From Albugo candida (lineage: Eukaryota > Oomycota > Peronosporomycetes > Albuginales): a stretch of DNA of 64,000 nucleotides. The notes under the pieces are model-generated. The model ran no database searches and was not told the DNA's origin. It saw only the letters and a list, made by a program, of their open reading frames with translations. The translations under genes and the position numbers were made by a program. The stretch spans positions 248,001 through 312,000 of the forward strand of contig JBDOQK010000020.1 in NCBI GenBank assembly GCA_040437565.1, in the 5' to 3' direction. Positions 38,200-50,046 of this stretch are shown piece by piece; position 1 is the first letter of the stretch; each line of letters opens with the position of its first letter.

Positions 38200-40740
38200 C
38201 ATCATGTATCTCCTGCTCGTACTGCACGCTCATTTACGCAGCGAGTTTGCATGCATCGAGAAAGCTAACTGCAATCGTTCCTTCTGTCCTCATGTACCAC
38301 CAAACACGGCGGAATGCGGTAGTGTGTGCGGTAGTTGATGCGGGGTATAACGGCTCAGAACGTGACACCGATTGTTACCAGCAGCAGCAGTCATACATTT
38401 TGGCTGACGTGCTGCCAACGGCACAGTGGGAAGCTGCACCAATAATAGGAGCCTCCCTCATTCTAGAAGTCGGATCATTCAACAAGGCTGAAAGAAAACT
38501 GAGATGAAACAGGCTGTACAGCTTATGCCGAAATGTTGGAAAAGCTCAAAGCACGCGTCAGGATCGTTAGATATGATGGTGGCACAGCCAGCAATTGAAA
38601 GAGGCAATCAAGATTGCTATGGAGCATTCAACGTACATTGTTTGACGAGATTTTCGGACTTCACCGATATTGTTGCGACTTCATCCAGCAAGAATCGGGT
38701 GCAGGAAGAAACGAGGATCACGAACCAGATTTTTAATATATGCATTACTGGAATCGACCATTCCATTCAACGAAGAAGGAAGGACGACTAAGGACAACGC
38801 ATGTATGCTTCACAGGAAGTAATCACGACGTCAAAGTCTTCCGAGACGCTCAAGTTTCTGACCGTCACGCATGAATTTGACGAAGTAGTTCATGGGAAGC
38901 ATGGTCTTGTGTCGCTTTTGTTCGACCAACTAGCGGCATTTGTGACACAACATCCGGAAGCCATGAAACGGCTCGATTGCTATCGGAAAGTCATTGGCCA
39001 TCATTTTGAGCTGATTCATTACCTTTCCGTCAATGCAATGAAATTCAAATTATGTATACCCGAAGTCGAGCGCTTCTGGCAAAATCATCCTCATCAGCTT
39101 CCGAGTAAGAATTATGTCTGATAATTTTCAATCAAGCTGGCCACGCAGCTTACTCATACCACAAGGAGCAGTGTCCGAAGCGTATCCCACGTATGTCGTA
39201 CAACGCACTGGAATGATCATTTCGACGCAATCGCGCCACTTCGTCTAAATGTGTGCACTCACATTTTTTTTTGAATTTATGAAAGAAATCGGAAATTGAC
39301 AACTTTGGGAACGATTGAGATACAGATAATTTCATATATTTTTACTGATTTAATTGCAAGTCCGTGTAGAGTTTTGGAAGGTGCTGTATAGAACGAACTG
39401 GAAACGCTTGACAACTTTTCGGTTTTGATGCATTTTGGTCGATCAGTCTCGAATCTTCAAACCTTGAGGCCAATTTGGCCATCCAGAGTACCTTGCATCA
39501 AAAATCATGGCTTATCATAACATCGAGCATATCTCATCTTCTCTAGCCGAACATGCTATCAGAGACTTCTTGGAACATGGCGTACATAAGCAAAGTATCT
39601 GACAAGGATTCGATTGAAGGAAGCGACATCAAAATTGTCGATCATTGCGCGAGGCTTTTGTCGGAAATCGTGAAGTACGACATGAATCTCTCCAATGCCA
39701 ACGCTGGTCATCGACAGACACCACACGGACTTACTGATCGAGGAGCTATATTGAACCCAAATTTCTCCAATGCGTGCTTAATACAAATATGCTGACGGCA
39801 TCCAGCAATACGCTCAAACAAGTGCAAAACAGGGACAAGCCAGCAATAAGGTCGATGCAAGCGCAGGTGAATGCCATTAGCCGTTAGGTCTGTTTCGCTC
39901 AATCGGAATGAGAGATTGGGCAATCGTTCACACAAACCAAAATCTACTCAGTAAAGCTGCAATTTTGGGAAACGAGAGTGGATTACTGATTTCAACATTA
40001 TAGGAGTGAGTACACTACGTATATGACTCTTTCATTTCGTTGTATGCCATCTTCCTCCGGCAGGGCGAAGCACAGTATCTGATGGCAGCGAAGAAATGCT
40101 GTATGTATGATGTCTCCAGATATATTGATCGAAGATGTGGCTTTCCAGTCCAGTAATCGCATTAAGAGGTGAAGTCCAATCCAACTCAAGTAGAGCTGTA
40201 AAAAATCGGTATCAAACACTGGCATAGTTAATGATGAAGCCTACGCGATGAAAACGGTTGTCGCTACATCTTGGGTTAGAAACAAAGAATCAACCACCTT
40301 TATCGTTCTGCATACATGGCACAAATTCACAAGCTTCAATGTTCCTCTCTGATAAATTCTTCCGGGCTCATTCAATGAAGAGTTTGCAGTTGTATTGCAA
40401 TTTTTTACGGATTATTTGATTGACGGCACAGGAGGTCTGAGCTTTAACTATCCTCAACGCGATCATCAAATCAGCAAGATACAACCAAAAGCTTTAAAAT
40501 GTATCGATGGACAACAACGATGCACAGAAGCTAGCTATACTACCGGATGAGTAGCAATTTCTTTTACCTGTGAGCCTAGCATTCACCCTTTGTATTTCAT
40601 CGACACAATGCAATTCGAGCGACACATGCAGGCGGCCTATTGGAGTACTCGACAGGATCGGTAGAAATGGGACGCCCCCAAGCAACACAACCCCGAAAAT
40701 CTCACGCATTCACATCGCTCTCCACCTCCAACAGCTGGAT
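38200..40740 (+). pseudogene. Relic copy b (possible USP9X/faf-like ubiquitin hydrolase relic)
   Basis: It aligns with 41700-44000 over more than 2 kb; examples are ATTTTCAATCAAGC then ACGCAGCTTACTCATACCAC near 39127, matching about 42410-42445. The best-preserved frame is 38801-39121. There, VIGHHFELIHYLS, KFKLCIPEVERFW and GKHGLVSLLFDQL recall the non-catalytic region of USP9X-type proteases (recalled pattern, not tested). The frame is broken by many stops. Unlike copy a it has no inserted retroelement: the site reads GGGCTCATTCAATGAAGAG at about 40359. No secreted-protein gene follows this copy. Confidence 0.5.
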
Positions 40741-41483
40741 TGAATGAAGCAAAGTAAGAACGAGGAAGGAGTCTCAAGATGAAGAGTCCGATGCGGTCGT
40801 ATCAAATGGACTCGTCGAATCAAACAAGCAGAGAACATGCAATTGACGGATTTTCTTCCACTGGGTCAGAAATTGGTCTGATGCTGTATTTACTCGTCAC
40901 ACATGATTGAAGACAAATTCGACAGTTGGATGACAAAAATGCTGTGAATCACTCAACGCCGCATCAGCTTTATCCAGCATCAGGAGAGCCAATCGTTTCT
41001 TCTAGAATGCTTCAACAGCATGCTGACCAACAGTACATCGATTGAAATGCACTCGGAGTAGCACTAAATTCAACTGTTCTATGCATCTAGTCAGAGCAAA
41101 ATAGGCGGTATCGAGAAGCAGTGTGTGAACGATCCCTCTCCGTATCCATTCCAATCATTTTACATCAGCTCCTTGCTGGGTGAATTTATGCTCTCCAGAG
41201 TTTGGTACTGATATTCAACAAGAGAAGAACGCTACGAAGAGTTGCGGGCCACAAGAGTCGGATCATACTGGAGCAAGACTGCAGGCGCGTCTGAAGTTCG
41301 ATCTCAATGTATCAATGTGTTTTGTGAGCTGAAAGGATTCAATGCGTTAGCTGATGTTTCTCGAAACGTACAATGTGAAGAAGAAATTGAAGAACGTCGA
41401 ATCGGATGGTCACTTGAAGGCAGACGATAGAAGGAATCAACTGTAAATCACCCGATTTCACAAAATGCACTCCAATATTTGAA
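40741..41483. other. Degenerate sequence between relic copies; no gene seen
   Basis: Many short broken frames. It may be more of the same relic, since its composition and direction fit, but no direct match to another copy is obvious. A 62-codon ORF at 41242-41430 has no features. Confidence 0.35.
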
Positions 41484-44302
41484 ATGAGCGGTCATGATCA
41501 GAAGCGTATACTATTAGCTTTGATGGAATATTATCACGTAGTTCCTACGTCTGCGATAACGCAATTGTGCAATGGACGCCATCCGACGACAGGGCCGACT
41601 CATATTTCAGTCCCATTAGATGGCCTTTTATGGTGTTGGTCCAAGAATTCTGATACAATGATGCAAACAGAGATAAATGAGGCTATCCGAGGACTGATCG
41701 CGTTCGTTCGACCTGGAATAGATCCATCATCTTGTGTCCGTTGCTCATACTACAGCTTATTTCCCAGCGTTATCTTTTGGAATGCTGGTTCGGAGAATGT
41801 CAATGGAGTGTATACCTTGCAGATGACTGGAAGAGATAAAAAACATCAGCGAGTATGTGATGCGTCGGGACGACTCACTGAAGTTCTTCACGCTGTCGTC
41901 ATGCACCACCAGGCACGGGCAAAAGTGGTAGTCTACCTAGAAGCTGATGCGGAGCACACCGGCTCGGAAATTGTCATGGCTGAGAAAGTTGGGAATGGGC
42001 AGATTGTACAGCTGATGCTGCAATGTTGGAAAAGTTTGGAGAACGGGTTCACTGGAATATGGTGGTGGCACTACCAGTAAACAAAAGAGGCTTATAAGGT
42101 TGCTGTGGACCATACAAGTACATTGTTGCAAGCGAAGAAAGATCGGCAGAAGACAACTCCATGTCTGCTCAAGAGGAACCTATCACGACCTCCAAGTCAC
42201 TCGAGGTGCTCAAATACCTTACGAATCCGATAAAGTGTCTGCGGTGTCAAGTACTTTCCATAAGAAGTATGGGCTTATCTTACTACTTTTGATAAAGCAA
42301 AGCACAAACTGTAGAAGCCATTGGTCATCGTCTCGAGCTGGCATCCATATTGCGTCAGGCTCACTGAGCATCTCATCCTCATCAGTTCCAAGCGAATATT
42401 TCTGATCGTTTTCAATCAAGCAGGCTCACGCAGTTTACACATACCACAAGGGGCAGTGTTGGAAGCGTATCCCACGGATGGTGGCACAACTTACTGTAAC
42501 GATGAATTCGACGTGATCGCGCCACTACGTCTGAATGTCTGCACTCACATATCCTTATGCAAAGAAACGGACTTCACGACTTCAGAAATGATCGAATACG
42601 GACAATTTCACACAGTTCTTGCTGATTTAAATCCAAGTCCGTAGAGTCTGGAAGGCGCTGAAAATTGTTTCACGGCTATTTGGTTTTAATGCACTTTGGT
42701 CGATCACGCTGGAATCTTTTAACGCTGTAGCCTATTTGTCCATCCAAGAGCTCCTCTTCGTCTACAGACACTTGGAAAACACATCTTTATAAGCTGTAAA
42801 CACAATCAAACATCAAACAGCTCTGGATCACGTCTTCACACAATTGCAATCTGTTACGAAAGAAACGATCTGAGAAAGTGACGTCAAAATTGTCCATCAT
42901 TTTACGAGGCTTTCGTCGGGAATCGTGAAATAGGATACGGACGGTTACAATGTCAACGCTAGTCATGGGCAGACACCACACGGACTCACCGGTCGAGGAG
43001 CTATATACAATTCATCCCTCATTCAGAGAATGGTCACATTTGGTGGTGTATCAACTTCAATGAATCCTCTCTGTACGAAGCCTTGACAGCAGTGAAGAAT
43101 AGCTCAACCGCGACAAGTCAGCCATAAGGTCGATGCAAGTGTTGGTGTACGCTCATCAACCGTTAGGCTTGTTACGGCTGAAATCGGAATAAGAAATTAG
43201 GCATTCTTCCACAAACAAATCAACTTTCAGTGGAGCTGCAATATCGGGAGATTAAAAGGGAATCGCTGAATTCAACATTGCAGAAGCGAGTACACTACGT
43301 GTCTTATTTTTCAAATTGGCTGCAGATCGCCTTCCTCAGGTTCTGGTGGACGCAAGATTCCCGATGGCAACGCAGGAATGCTGAGTGATGTCTTCTGGCA
43401 ACCGGATTACAAGAAACAATCGCTATTTCGACATAGTGGTAGATATATTGGACCGAGTATTTGGCTTTCGAGTCCGTCAGTCGCTTCAGAATTCGTTGAG
43501 ATTTATTCCGACCAGCATTGAGCTACGAGAAGACGTATCGAACACTGTCAAAGCTGCTGATGAAGACGATGCGGTGGGAACGGTGTCGTCCGCATGTTGG
43601 AGATTTCTTTCGAAGACAAAGAATCAACCACCTTCTCGGTCTATTCTCATGGTACAAATTGTGGATGCTTTCTGTAATTTTGGAATCGAATTAGGTGCAT
43701 GTAGCTCAGGTGCATGTAGCTCAGGCGTACTGAAGAATTCTCTCAGAGCTCAGGGATGACGAACGTGCACATGCAGCCAGCTCTACTGCGGATATGTGGA
43801 AATCTATGCACCAGTATATCCAAGCATGGATCTCTCGAGTCTCAGACGCACGCAATTCGGACCGTACACGTTGACGATTAATTGGAGCAGTGCAGAGCAA
43901 AAAGCATGATTGCACACGTTGTGATGCTCTGTGAATGTTTTAACGTGCGATATTAGTGGTTGCAGACACTACGGCGTAGACGTGATGCATCGTGTAATGG
44001 CTTATGTGCAGCGGGATCAATCAGATCGATAGTCCAACTACATTAGGCTACCACTTCTTCCGATTAGTCAAGTTTCTCATCCAAGGGAATGGTGACAAAG
44101 ACATGCTCGGTTTCTGAGTACACTGTCGTAAAGTTAAGGTGGTGACAGAGCGTATACACGACAGAGGATTGCGACCACGTTTTTGGGCTGTGGATTCTCA
44201 AGAGGATAGATAGTACGGAGTGTCGTCAAAAAGTCGGTAGATGCGTGAAAATTGAAGAATAAGACATTGTGACTGCATAGAAACGAACTTTTTGAATACC
44301 GG
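41484..44302 (+). pseudogene. Relic copy c (possible USP9X/faf-like ubiquitin hydrolase relic)
   Basis: The longest remaining frame (41484-42080) is 198 codons without a recognised domain. Around 42655-42780 a frame reads LFGFNALWSITLESFNA then IQELLFVYRHL, which resembles the LxxLxYLWxVxxxSNDxxA pattern I recall from USP9X. The copy runs to a 100-N gap (44303-44402), after which secreted-protein gene B begins. It shares blocks with copies a and b but has diverged from both, so these are not recent identical duplicates. Confidence 0.5.
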
Positions 44303-44478
44303 NNNNNNNNNNNNNNNNNNNNNNNNNNNNNNNNNNNNNNNNNNNNNNNNNNNNNNNNNNNNNNNNNNNNNNNNNNNNNNNNNNNNNNNNNNNNNNNNNN
44401 NNTGTGAAATTATTAGTGTAAAGCTAATCGTTTGATAGATGTTTGAGCATAGACTGTTCGCAGACTCGTGATGATTCT

Positions 44479-45086
44479 TTATGAAGTAGAAGGCTGGCCA
44501 TTATGAGCCTCTGGTACTTTGGGGATAAGTGTATTGATCACATCCGGATCCGAATTTGAATGCTTTTGAATATACTCAGCGAGTTTGTCTCTCACATCCT
44601 TCAAATTTGCAAGATTCTCCTGAGCTACCTTCTCAATTGTAACGTAGTCAACCAACGCTTGACTCACGCAAAAAAACAGATTAGTTAGTCACCTCAGATT
44701 CTAGTAACAGAAGTACATTATTTACCTTCAGGGGAGGAGAGATTTTTTTTATGCTTATCTTGCTTCAACTTGTATGCTTCTATAATATTTTCAATATCCT
44801 TCCTGGACTGATCGACTGCTCGGATTTTCTCGCTAAAAAACTGTTTTGTTTTCTCATTCTTTGCGAGGCCGCAATTTTCCAGCAGTTTGTCAAGCTCCAC
44901 ATCGTTGATTTCACCTTTAGTGTCCACATACTGCGATAGCTTAGGGGCATAGGTTTTATATAGGAGCGCGGAGATTTCTACGGCTGTGCGCGTTTCTGCC
45001 TCATTATTGCCCGCTGAGCACTGCGGACCCAAGTCAAGAGACATGAAGGCGATCACTGCCAAGCTTTTGATAACGATTCGAAGCAT
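44479..45086 (-). CDS. Small secreted protein B (candidate effector), paralogue of 35158-35937
   Basis: The ATG at 45086 opens a signal peptide, MLRIVIKSLAVIAFMSLDL, with probable cleavage after QCSA. Exons 45086-44726 and 44657-44479 are separated by a 68-bp intron with a GACTAAC branch-point-like site, a T-run and an AAG acceptor. The product is 179 aa. The mature protein is highly charged and probably all helical (KTKQFFSEKIRAVDQSRKDI, then NLKDVRDKLAEYIQKHSNSD), with one Cys in LLENCG. The match to protein A is clear in the signal peptide and then patchy. A TTG upstream would extend the frame, but the ATG gives the proper signal peptide. There is no known domain; function is unknown. Confidence 0.72.
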
Positions 45087-45138
45087 CTTTGTGGATTGGT
45101 TGGATTCGATTTGGGTAGTTGAGAGAGTTTTCAAAAAT

Positions 45139-45630
45139 GAGAAATTAATCTACCAGTTTTGTTTTCCCGCTCCATGAAGGAGTGGGACGAGGATGATAAA
45201 TCCACTTGTTCCATCTCCAAAAAAAAGTTCCAATAAATCAAAATTATCCACCAGTGGTACCTACGTTTACAATAAAATGCAATTCCATATAACACACTCT
45301 CCGAGTTGGGTTATCGAAGGCGGAATACATCGCCTGATATAATTAGCTCGTCATTTTTCATAGGCTTCCATCCTAGTGAGATTGCCTCTTGTCTCATTCA
45401 TCTTCCGAACTGAAAAGAGTATATCCGGGAGATGTGTCGTAGGGATGTGGTTAAACATATGGATTTTTTGCACACACGTCATCCCTTAGAACTAGGTGAG
45501 GGGATTTCCGCCCCTGTTTGTATATACAAGAGTCAAGTCATTTAAAAAAATCGATGAATCGTGAAGCGGATCAGCTTTGTGAAATCAGAAGGGACATCAC
45601 GGCTTCTTTTTTCTCAATTTCAAAGTCCAA
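45139..45630 (-). promoter_or_regulatory. Upstream cassette of secreted protein gene B
   Basis: On the minus strand AAAACTGGTAGATTAATTTC lies about 55 bp before the ATG. It is followed by ATTTCTCATTTT, which fits the ATTYYNCAWTTT part of the oomycete initiator consensus. A GTCCCACTCCTTCATGGAGC box (about 45170-45189) parallels the CATCCCGCG box of the other two copies. Similarity to the cassette of gene A continues to about 45620. Confidence 0.55.
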
Positions 45631-46061
45631 TAAATGGAAATTCATTTTCTTTCTCTCTATTTGAAAATTAAGATAACTTCGCGCGCGACCGGCTACTCAT
45701 CAAATCCTTGACAAATAGCTATCGACTTCTTGCATATTTCCTTTAGCCCGAAATAGTGCAAAGTTAGTGTGTATCCACTAAAGCTCGAAGTAGGATAAAA
45801 AAACTTCAATTTTTGATTTCAAATTTTTGGCTATGGATCATCTAACAAAAGGGATGCACACACAACGGTGGAAAATCATATTTTGGGATAAACAACGATT
45901 TGGGGCCCAGGGTTCCAGCCTCTAGTCAACGTATCATCCTGTCATTTATGATAACGGGAGGGTTTATAACGATTTGCGACGACGTTTGGGAAACTGATCG
46001 GATTCGATGTATAACCGATGTTTGGTGTATAACGGTTGCTTGCAAGTGTCCGTTATCTCAC
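45631..46061. other. Spacer between the island and TAF13; no gene seen
   Basis: AT-rich sequence; presumably contains the TAF13 promoter in its last part. The frame of TAF13 is open upstream to 45900, but the added residues look non-coding. Confidence 0.5.
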
Positions 46062-46616
46062 ATGGCAACGGAACTTAAGAAAAAACTACCCGCCAAAGCT
46101 CGCAGACGAAAAGGCTTCGAAATCTCACAAGTTGGAGCGAACTGCGAAAGAGAATATACAGAATATGACGATGATGATGAGAATGTCGTGGGAGGAGATG
46201 TCAATTTGCTCAAACGTGGAGATCTAAGCGATAGCGGTAAGTTGACTTACGAGTAGATGCGTGCTTTACTGGAGATGTACAGTGAGAGACATGATGATTG
46301 GATTTGGCGATCATATGGAACCAATGGAGGAAAGCATTATTGTAATGCAGGATTTTGTGGTCGAGTACATCCAGTGCATGGTACGTTCATATGCGATGAA
46401 TCGCGATCGATACTGAGCAGCAAAATGTCGCCTCAGACCAAGAAAGCTGTCGACATCGCAACTGTGAAAGGAAAGCTCGACACGGAATGCTTCATTTTTC
46501 CGATTCGGAAGGATCATGAAACGTATGAAAGAGTGAAGGATTTACTGCAAGCCAATGGTGAACTGAAAGAAGTTTTGAACAGCGGCTTTGATCCAGCAGA
46601 CGAAAAAGTTTACTAA
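46062..46616 (+). CDS. TAF13: TFIID subunit TAF13
   Basis: TAF13 pairs with TAF11 through a histone fold in TFIID (family knowledge). Exons: 46062-46236, 46283-46380, 46437-46616, with introns of 46 and 56 bp, giving 150 aa. Exon 2 reads RDMMIGFGDHMEPMEESI then FVVEYIQCM. After the splice come TKKAVDIATVKGKL and FPIRKDHETYERVKDLL. This tracks the TAF13 pattern (MMYGFGDxxxPxxESVxxLEDxVxEFI, TxxAxxxGxxxxxxxxDxxFxxRKDxxKxxRVKxLL) through its whole length. The N-terminal extension is basic (KKKLPAKARRRKG) then acidic (YDDDDEN). It ends 125 bp before ASF1 on the same strand. Confidence 0.9.
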
Positions 46617-46741
46617 CACACTAATTAAAAGTCACTTCTTGCGATGTAATGCTTCCTCTGAATCGAACTTAATGTATTTCTTCATCGAATCTAAGCACCG
46701 AACCGATTGCTTCTTGGTTGGTGAGTATTCTCACCTTCCAA

Positions 46742-47648
46742 ATGGCCTTTGTGACGTTGACAAACATCACTGTCCTTGCAAATCCCACTGCGTTCACAAA
46801 CCCATTTCAATTCGAAGTCACATTTGAGTGCGCTCATGCTCTAGAAGACGGTATTCATCCGTTTAAAGCGCTTTATAACACTGACAAATTCGCGCAGATT
46901 TGGAGTGGAAAATCACATATGTAGGTAGCGCAGAGGATGAAAGCAGAGATCAAGTGCTCGAAGAAGTGCTTGTTGGACCCGTTCCTGTCGGTACAAATAA
47001 ATTCGTCTTTCAGGTAACGTGAATGCTTTTGGCGGAATGCTTCGTGCGGTCCATTTACGTCACTTGTCACAGTCGGAGCCACCGAATCCAGAAATGATAC
47101 CCGATTGCGATAAAATTGGCGTTACCGTCGTCCTTTTGACGTGTTCCTATCGATCAAAAGAATTCGTCCGCGTTGGGTACGTTGTATTCCGTGAAAGTGG
47201 ATGATTGTCGAACGATAAATCAAATTCATGTAGATATTATGTGAACAATGATTATGCAGATCCATTGATGCTTGAGAATCCGCCATCTACCGTGGATGTT
47301 AGCAAACTTCAGCGCAATATACTCGCTGATAAACCCCGTGTCACGAGATTTCCAATCGATTGGTCTTCAGGTGTTCCAGAAGACAATATGAATTGTGTCG
47401 ATCCGACAGGAATCTCCCAAGGAGCAAATAGCACTATAAAGCTGGACGCTGAGTTTGTGGACGAGGATCTTCTAAAAGCAGCAGCTCATTTGGATAGTGA
47501 TTATCCTGATATTGTTATTGACGGAGATGAAGGAATGGATTGGCTGGCAAATGATCAATTGGAAAATGAAGGAGATGACGAGGACATTGATCTCGAAGGT
47601 GATGAGACCATGGATCAAGACGAAGAAATTGATTTGGAGGAAGAATAG
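46742..47648 (+). CDS. ASF1: Histone H3-H4 chaperone ASF1
   Basis: ASF1 hands H3-H4 dimers to CAF-1 and HIRA (family knowledge). Exons: 46742-46850, 46898-47013, 47073-47176, 47234-47648, with introns of 47, 59 and 57 bp, giving 247 aa. The conserved core is unmistakable: [76 protein letters not shown], then [19 protein letters not shown]. After the core of about 155 residues there is a long acidic tail ([19 protein letters not shown]) like that of fungal Asf1. The start [12 protein letters not shown] is the family start. Confidence 0.96.
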
Positions 47649-47765
47649 ACGCACTTGATCAGAATATTGTAATATATACACGAGCACATCCCTCAGTAGA
47701 TCCTTCTGACTCCTTTGAGTTATCGTCATGCTTTGGATCAGATTGATTCAAACACTATCCGCGAC

Positions 47766-49004
47766 TCAACGTCTTGTGTAACAAGTGGAAAATCTCCGAT
47801 CAATAAAGCTCAATCCGAATGCGACCTCAATCTGCCGGACGACCAGTTTTGACCCATCACGATTCAGCAACAAACGAAAATGCCTGAGTGAATTCTCTGC
47901 ATCAATTTCTTCATGCGTTGCCTCTACCATCTCACACTTTAATCCAGCAGTTGTATGTGAGAAACTCTCCATCTCGCGCTTCTCGCAACATTGTCGAAGG
48001 CCGATTGCACGTACAAAGCACCAAACTGGCATACATTTTTCACCGAAAATGCCGACATCAAGTATGCAAGCCTCGTCCATTCTCGCCTCAAACGCATCGA
48101 GCTGGAAGCTCAAACACGGTCTCTTATGCAGCATCAGCGTCATATCACGACGTCCACCCTATAGAGTCAATATCAACAAATCATTCAAACGTTATAATTC
48201 TGCTGGAAGAACCTGGTCTTGTATGAGCCTGGCTGTAACAGTGTTGGAATCCTTTTCCAATGGAGCTTGAAATTCTACGTCATAAAAGTCTCTCTCCCAC
48301 AATACGTCGGAAAGATTTCGTACAGCGATGCAAAGTGTGTAAGAATGCAAGCCATATTTTGGGTCAATGTCATCGCATATCACAAGTACACGACGATGAC
48401 ATGCGTGATAGAGGCTCTCTATACGATGTGACAGCAGATGGAGTTGCAGAATCTCTAACGTCCGAGTCCAAACAATCGCAACGATACAGCTACTGTTCCA
48501 TGGTCCAACAGCGAGGGTGTACATGGAAATTCCGAGTCTCTCATTACTTACGACACGCTTCCAGCTTTTCAAGTGAAGCCTCTCCGACTTCCAGTATACC
48601 TGTGACGAAAGTGACCGCGCTGAAGTAATCTCAAGGTCTACGTATTTCAGCGTCGACAAAGCTCCTCCATCGTGCAAGACTGGAGATCCGAGGCTTTGAG
48701 CAAAAGTAATAGCGAGCGTGTGCGTCTTATTAGCGAATCGTAGATGCTCTGTCGCGCTTATGGTCGTTGATCGGCCGTTTATTCGCACTGCCAGCTGTGG
48801 ATGCAGCATTCTGTCCACCTTATCGAGCGTTTTCTGAATTGTATGAGGGAGAATCCGCTGGAAGACACATTCGATCCTTTTCTCTAAAATCGTGGTCTTT
48901 TCGGGCCCTGAACGACGAACGAGATTACAGCTTGGAGAAGCTTTAGCTTTCGCTGTCAAGACTCCAGTCGATCTGTAAGCATTCTCATTTTGATTGCCCC
49001 TCAT
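47766..49004 (-). CDS. Unrecognised 394-aa protein, two exons
   Basis: Exons 49004-48213 and 48158-47766 flank a 54-bp intron (GTTCTTCC...CTATAG) and give one 394-aa frame. The N-terminal 60 residues are basic. The middle contains LSSQVYWKSERLHLKSWKRV and the conserved-looking DDIDPKYGLHSYTLCIAVRN. No signal peptide or membrane span is evident. I considered an F-box-only (FBXO15-like) protein from the YGLHxYxL region, but that rests on memory only. The ATG lies 72 bp beyond the stop of the phosphatase gene on the same strand. Confidence 0.7.
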
Positions 49005-49076
49005 GGTGATCGAAAGAGTCGTCCAAAGTTTTCACTAAACTCTTATCAAAAGTGACCCTTCTGAAGGAATCCGCGG

Positions 49077-49951
49077 TCAAAGTCCTATTTCTGGCTCTGA
49101 ATAAACGTGTTTCGCCTCGACACTGACAAGCGATTTTTGCTGCATAGAAACACGTTTGGAAAATGTCAGCCAGCATATCAGCATGAGCGTACCGGAAGAA
49201 TGGCTGCAGTCAAGCTCCGGCCGTAGCAGCATCCTGTGTCAAGGCCAGTGGCAAATTCTTCCAGCTGGAAACGTATTGAGCATTTGGAGATGAGAGAAGG
49301 CTAGTGAACGTACTTGTAATCCACGCTTGGCATCATGACCAAAGTAAACATGCTCAGGGCCTTTCCATTGCTTTGCCCACAAGCTCGTCGCTTCATTCTC
49401 TATTTCGCACTTCTCCAGAGCTTTCCACTTGATCTCATCAATTGTTGAGCCTTCTTGACGTTCTAGAAATCGCATCCTTGTCAAAACAACAGGATCTTGA
49501 TTTTGAAGCGCAAGGCCCGGAACCATTCCTGCATGCACTACCGCAACATTGTATTCGGGCAATGTGATTGTGAGTGGGAGATCACGCAAGAATTCCACAT
49601 CTTCAGATGAAAATTGTTTGACGTAATTGTATTTATCGGGTACATCCTCATCGTTTTTCCATCTCACATACGCAGCAAGAGCTGCTTCGTCGTGATTGCC
49701 TCGAACGGAGAGCATATTGGGGCTCCTACGAACGAATTGAAGGACCTGACAATCTCAGTGATCGGCGAATGTGATGAACGCAAACATACTTGTACAGAAT
49801 TGGGCCCTTTGTTCACTAGATCACCGACCAATATGATCAGATCGCGTTCCGGAGTAGCTTCACATTTCATCAGTAATTGCTGGAGTTCATCGAGACACCC
49901 ATGCACATCACCGACGAGAATCACTCGTTCATAGCCGCGTTCCGCTACCAT
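49077..49951 (-). CDS. ApaH/PPP-like metallophosphatase (diadenosine polyphosphatase or ALPH-type)
   Basis: Exons: 49951-49790, 49745-49314, 49264-49193, 49139-49077; introns 44, 49 and 53 bp; 242 aa. Metal-binding motifs in order: VILVGDVHG near residue 12, LVGDLVNKGPNS near 43, SVRGNHDEAA near 68, VAVVHAGMVPG, YFGHDAKRG, and TGLDTGCCYGRSLTAAILP at the end. This is the set seen in ApaH-like phosphatases, which cleave Ap4A or act on mRNA caps in some protists (family knowledge). The substrate cannot be decided here. A 5-codon upstream exon (ATG at 50022, intron of 50 bp) could be added in frame; I kept the simpler start. There is no targeting signal. Confidence 0.88.
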
Positions 49952-50046
49952 AACCACCTGTCACATTGAGTCGTGAGCGGTGATATATAAAGACCGTTTG
50001 GGAGCACCTGATGCTGCGTCATATATGCTTTCCCTGTATTCGCTGA

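Noticed and set aside
48985-49176. 63-codon ORF starting MLADIFQTC as the first exon of the 394-aa gene
   Set aside because: Those bases are the last intron and last exon of the phosphatase gene, whose conserved C-terminus (LVSVEAKHVYSEP) fits another frame.
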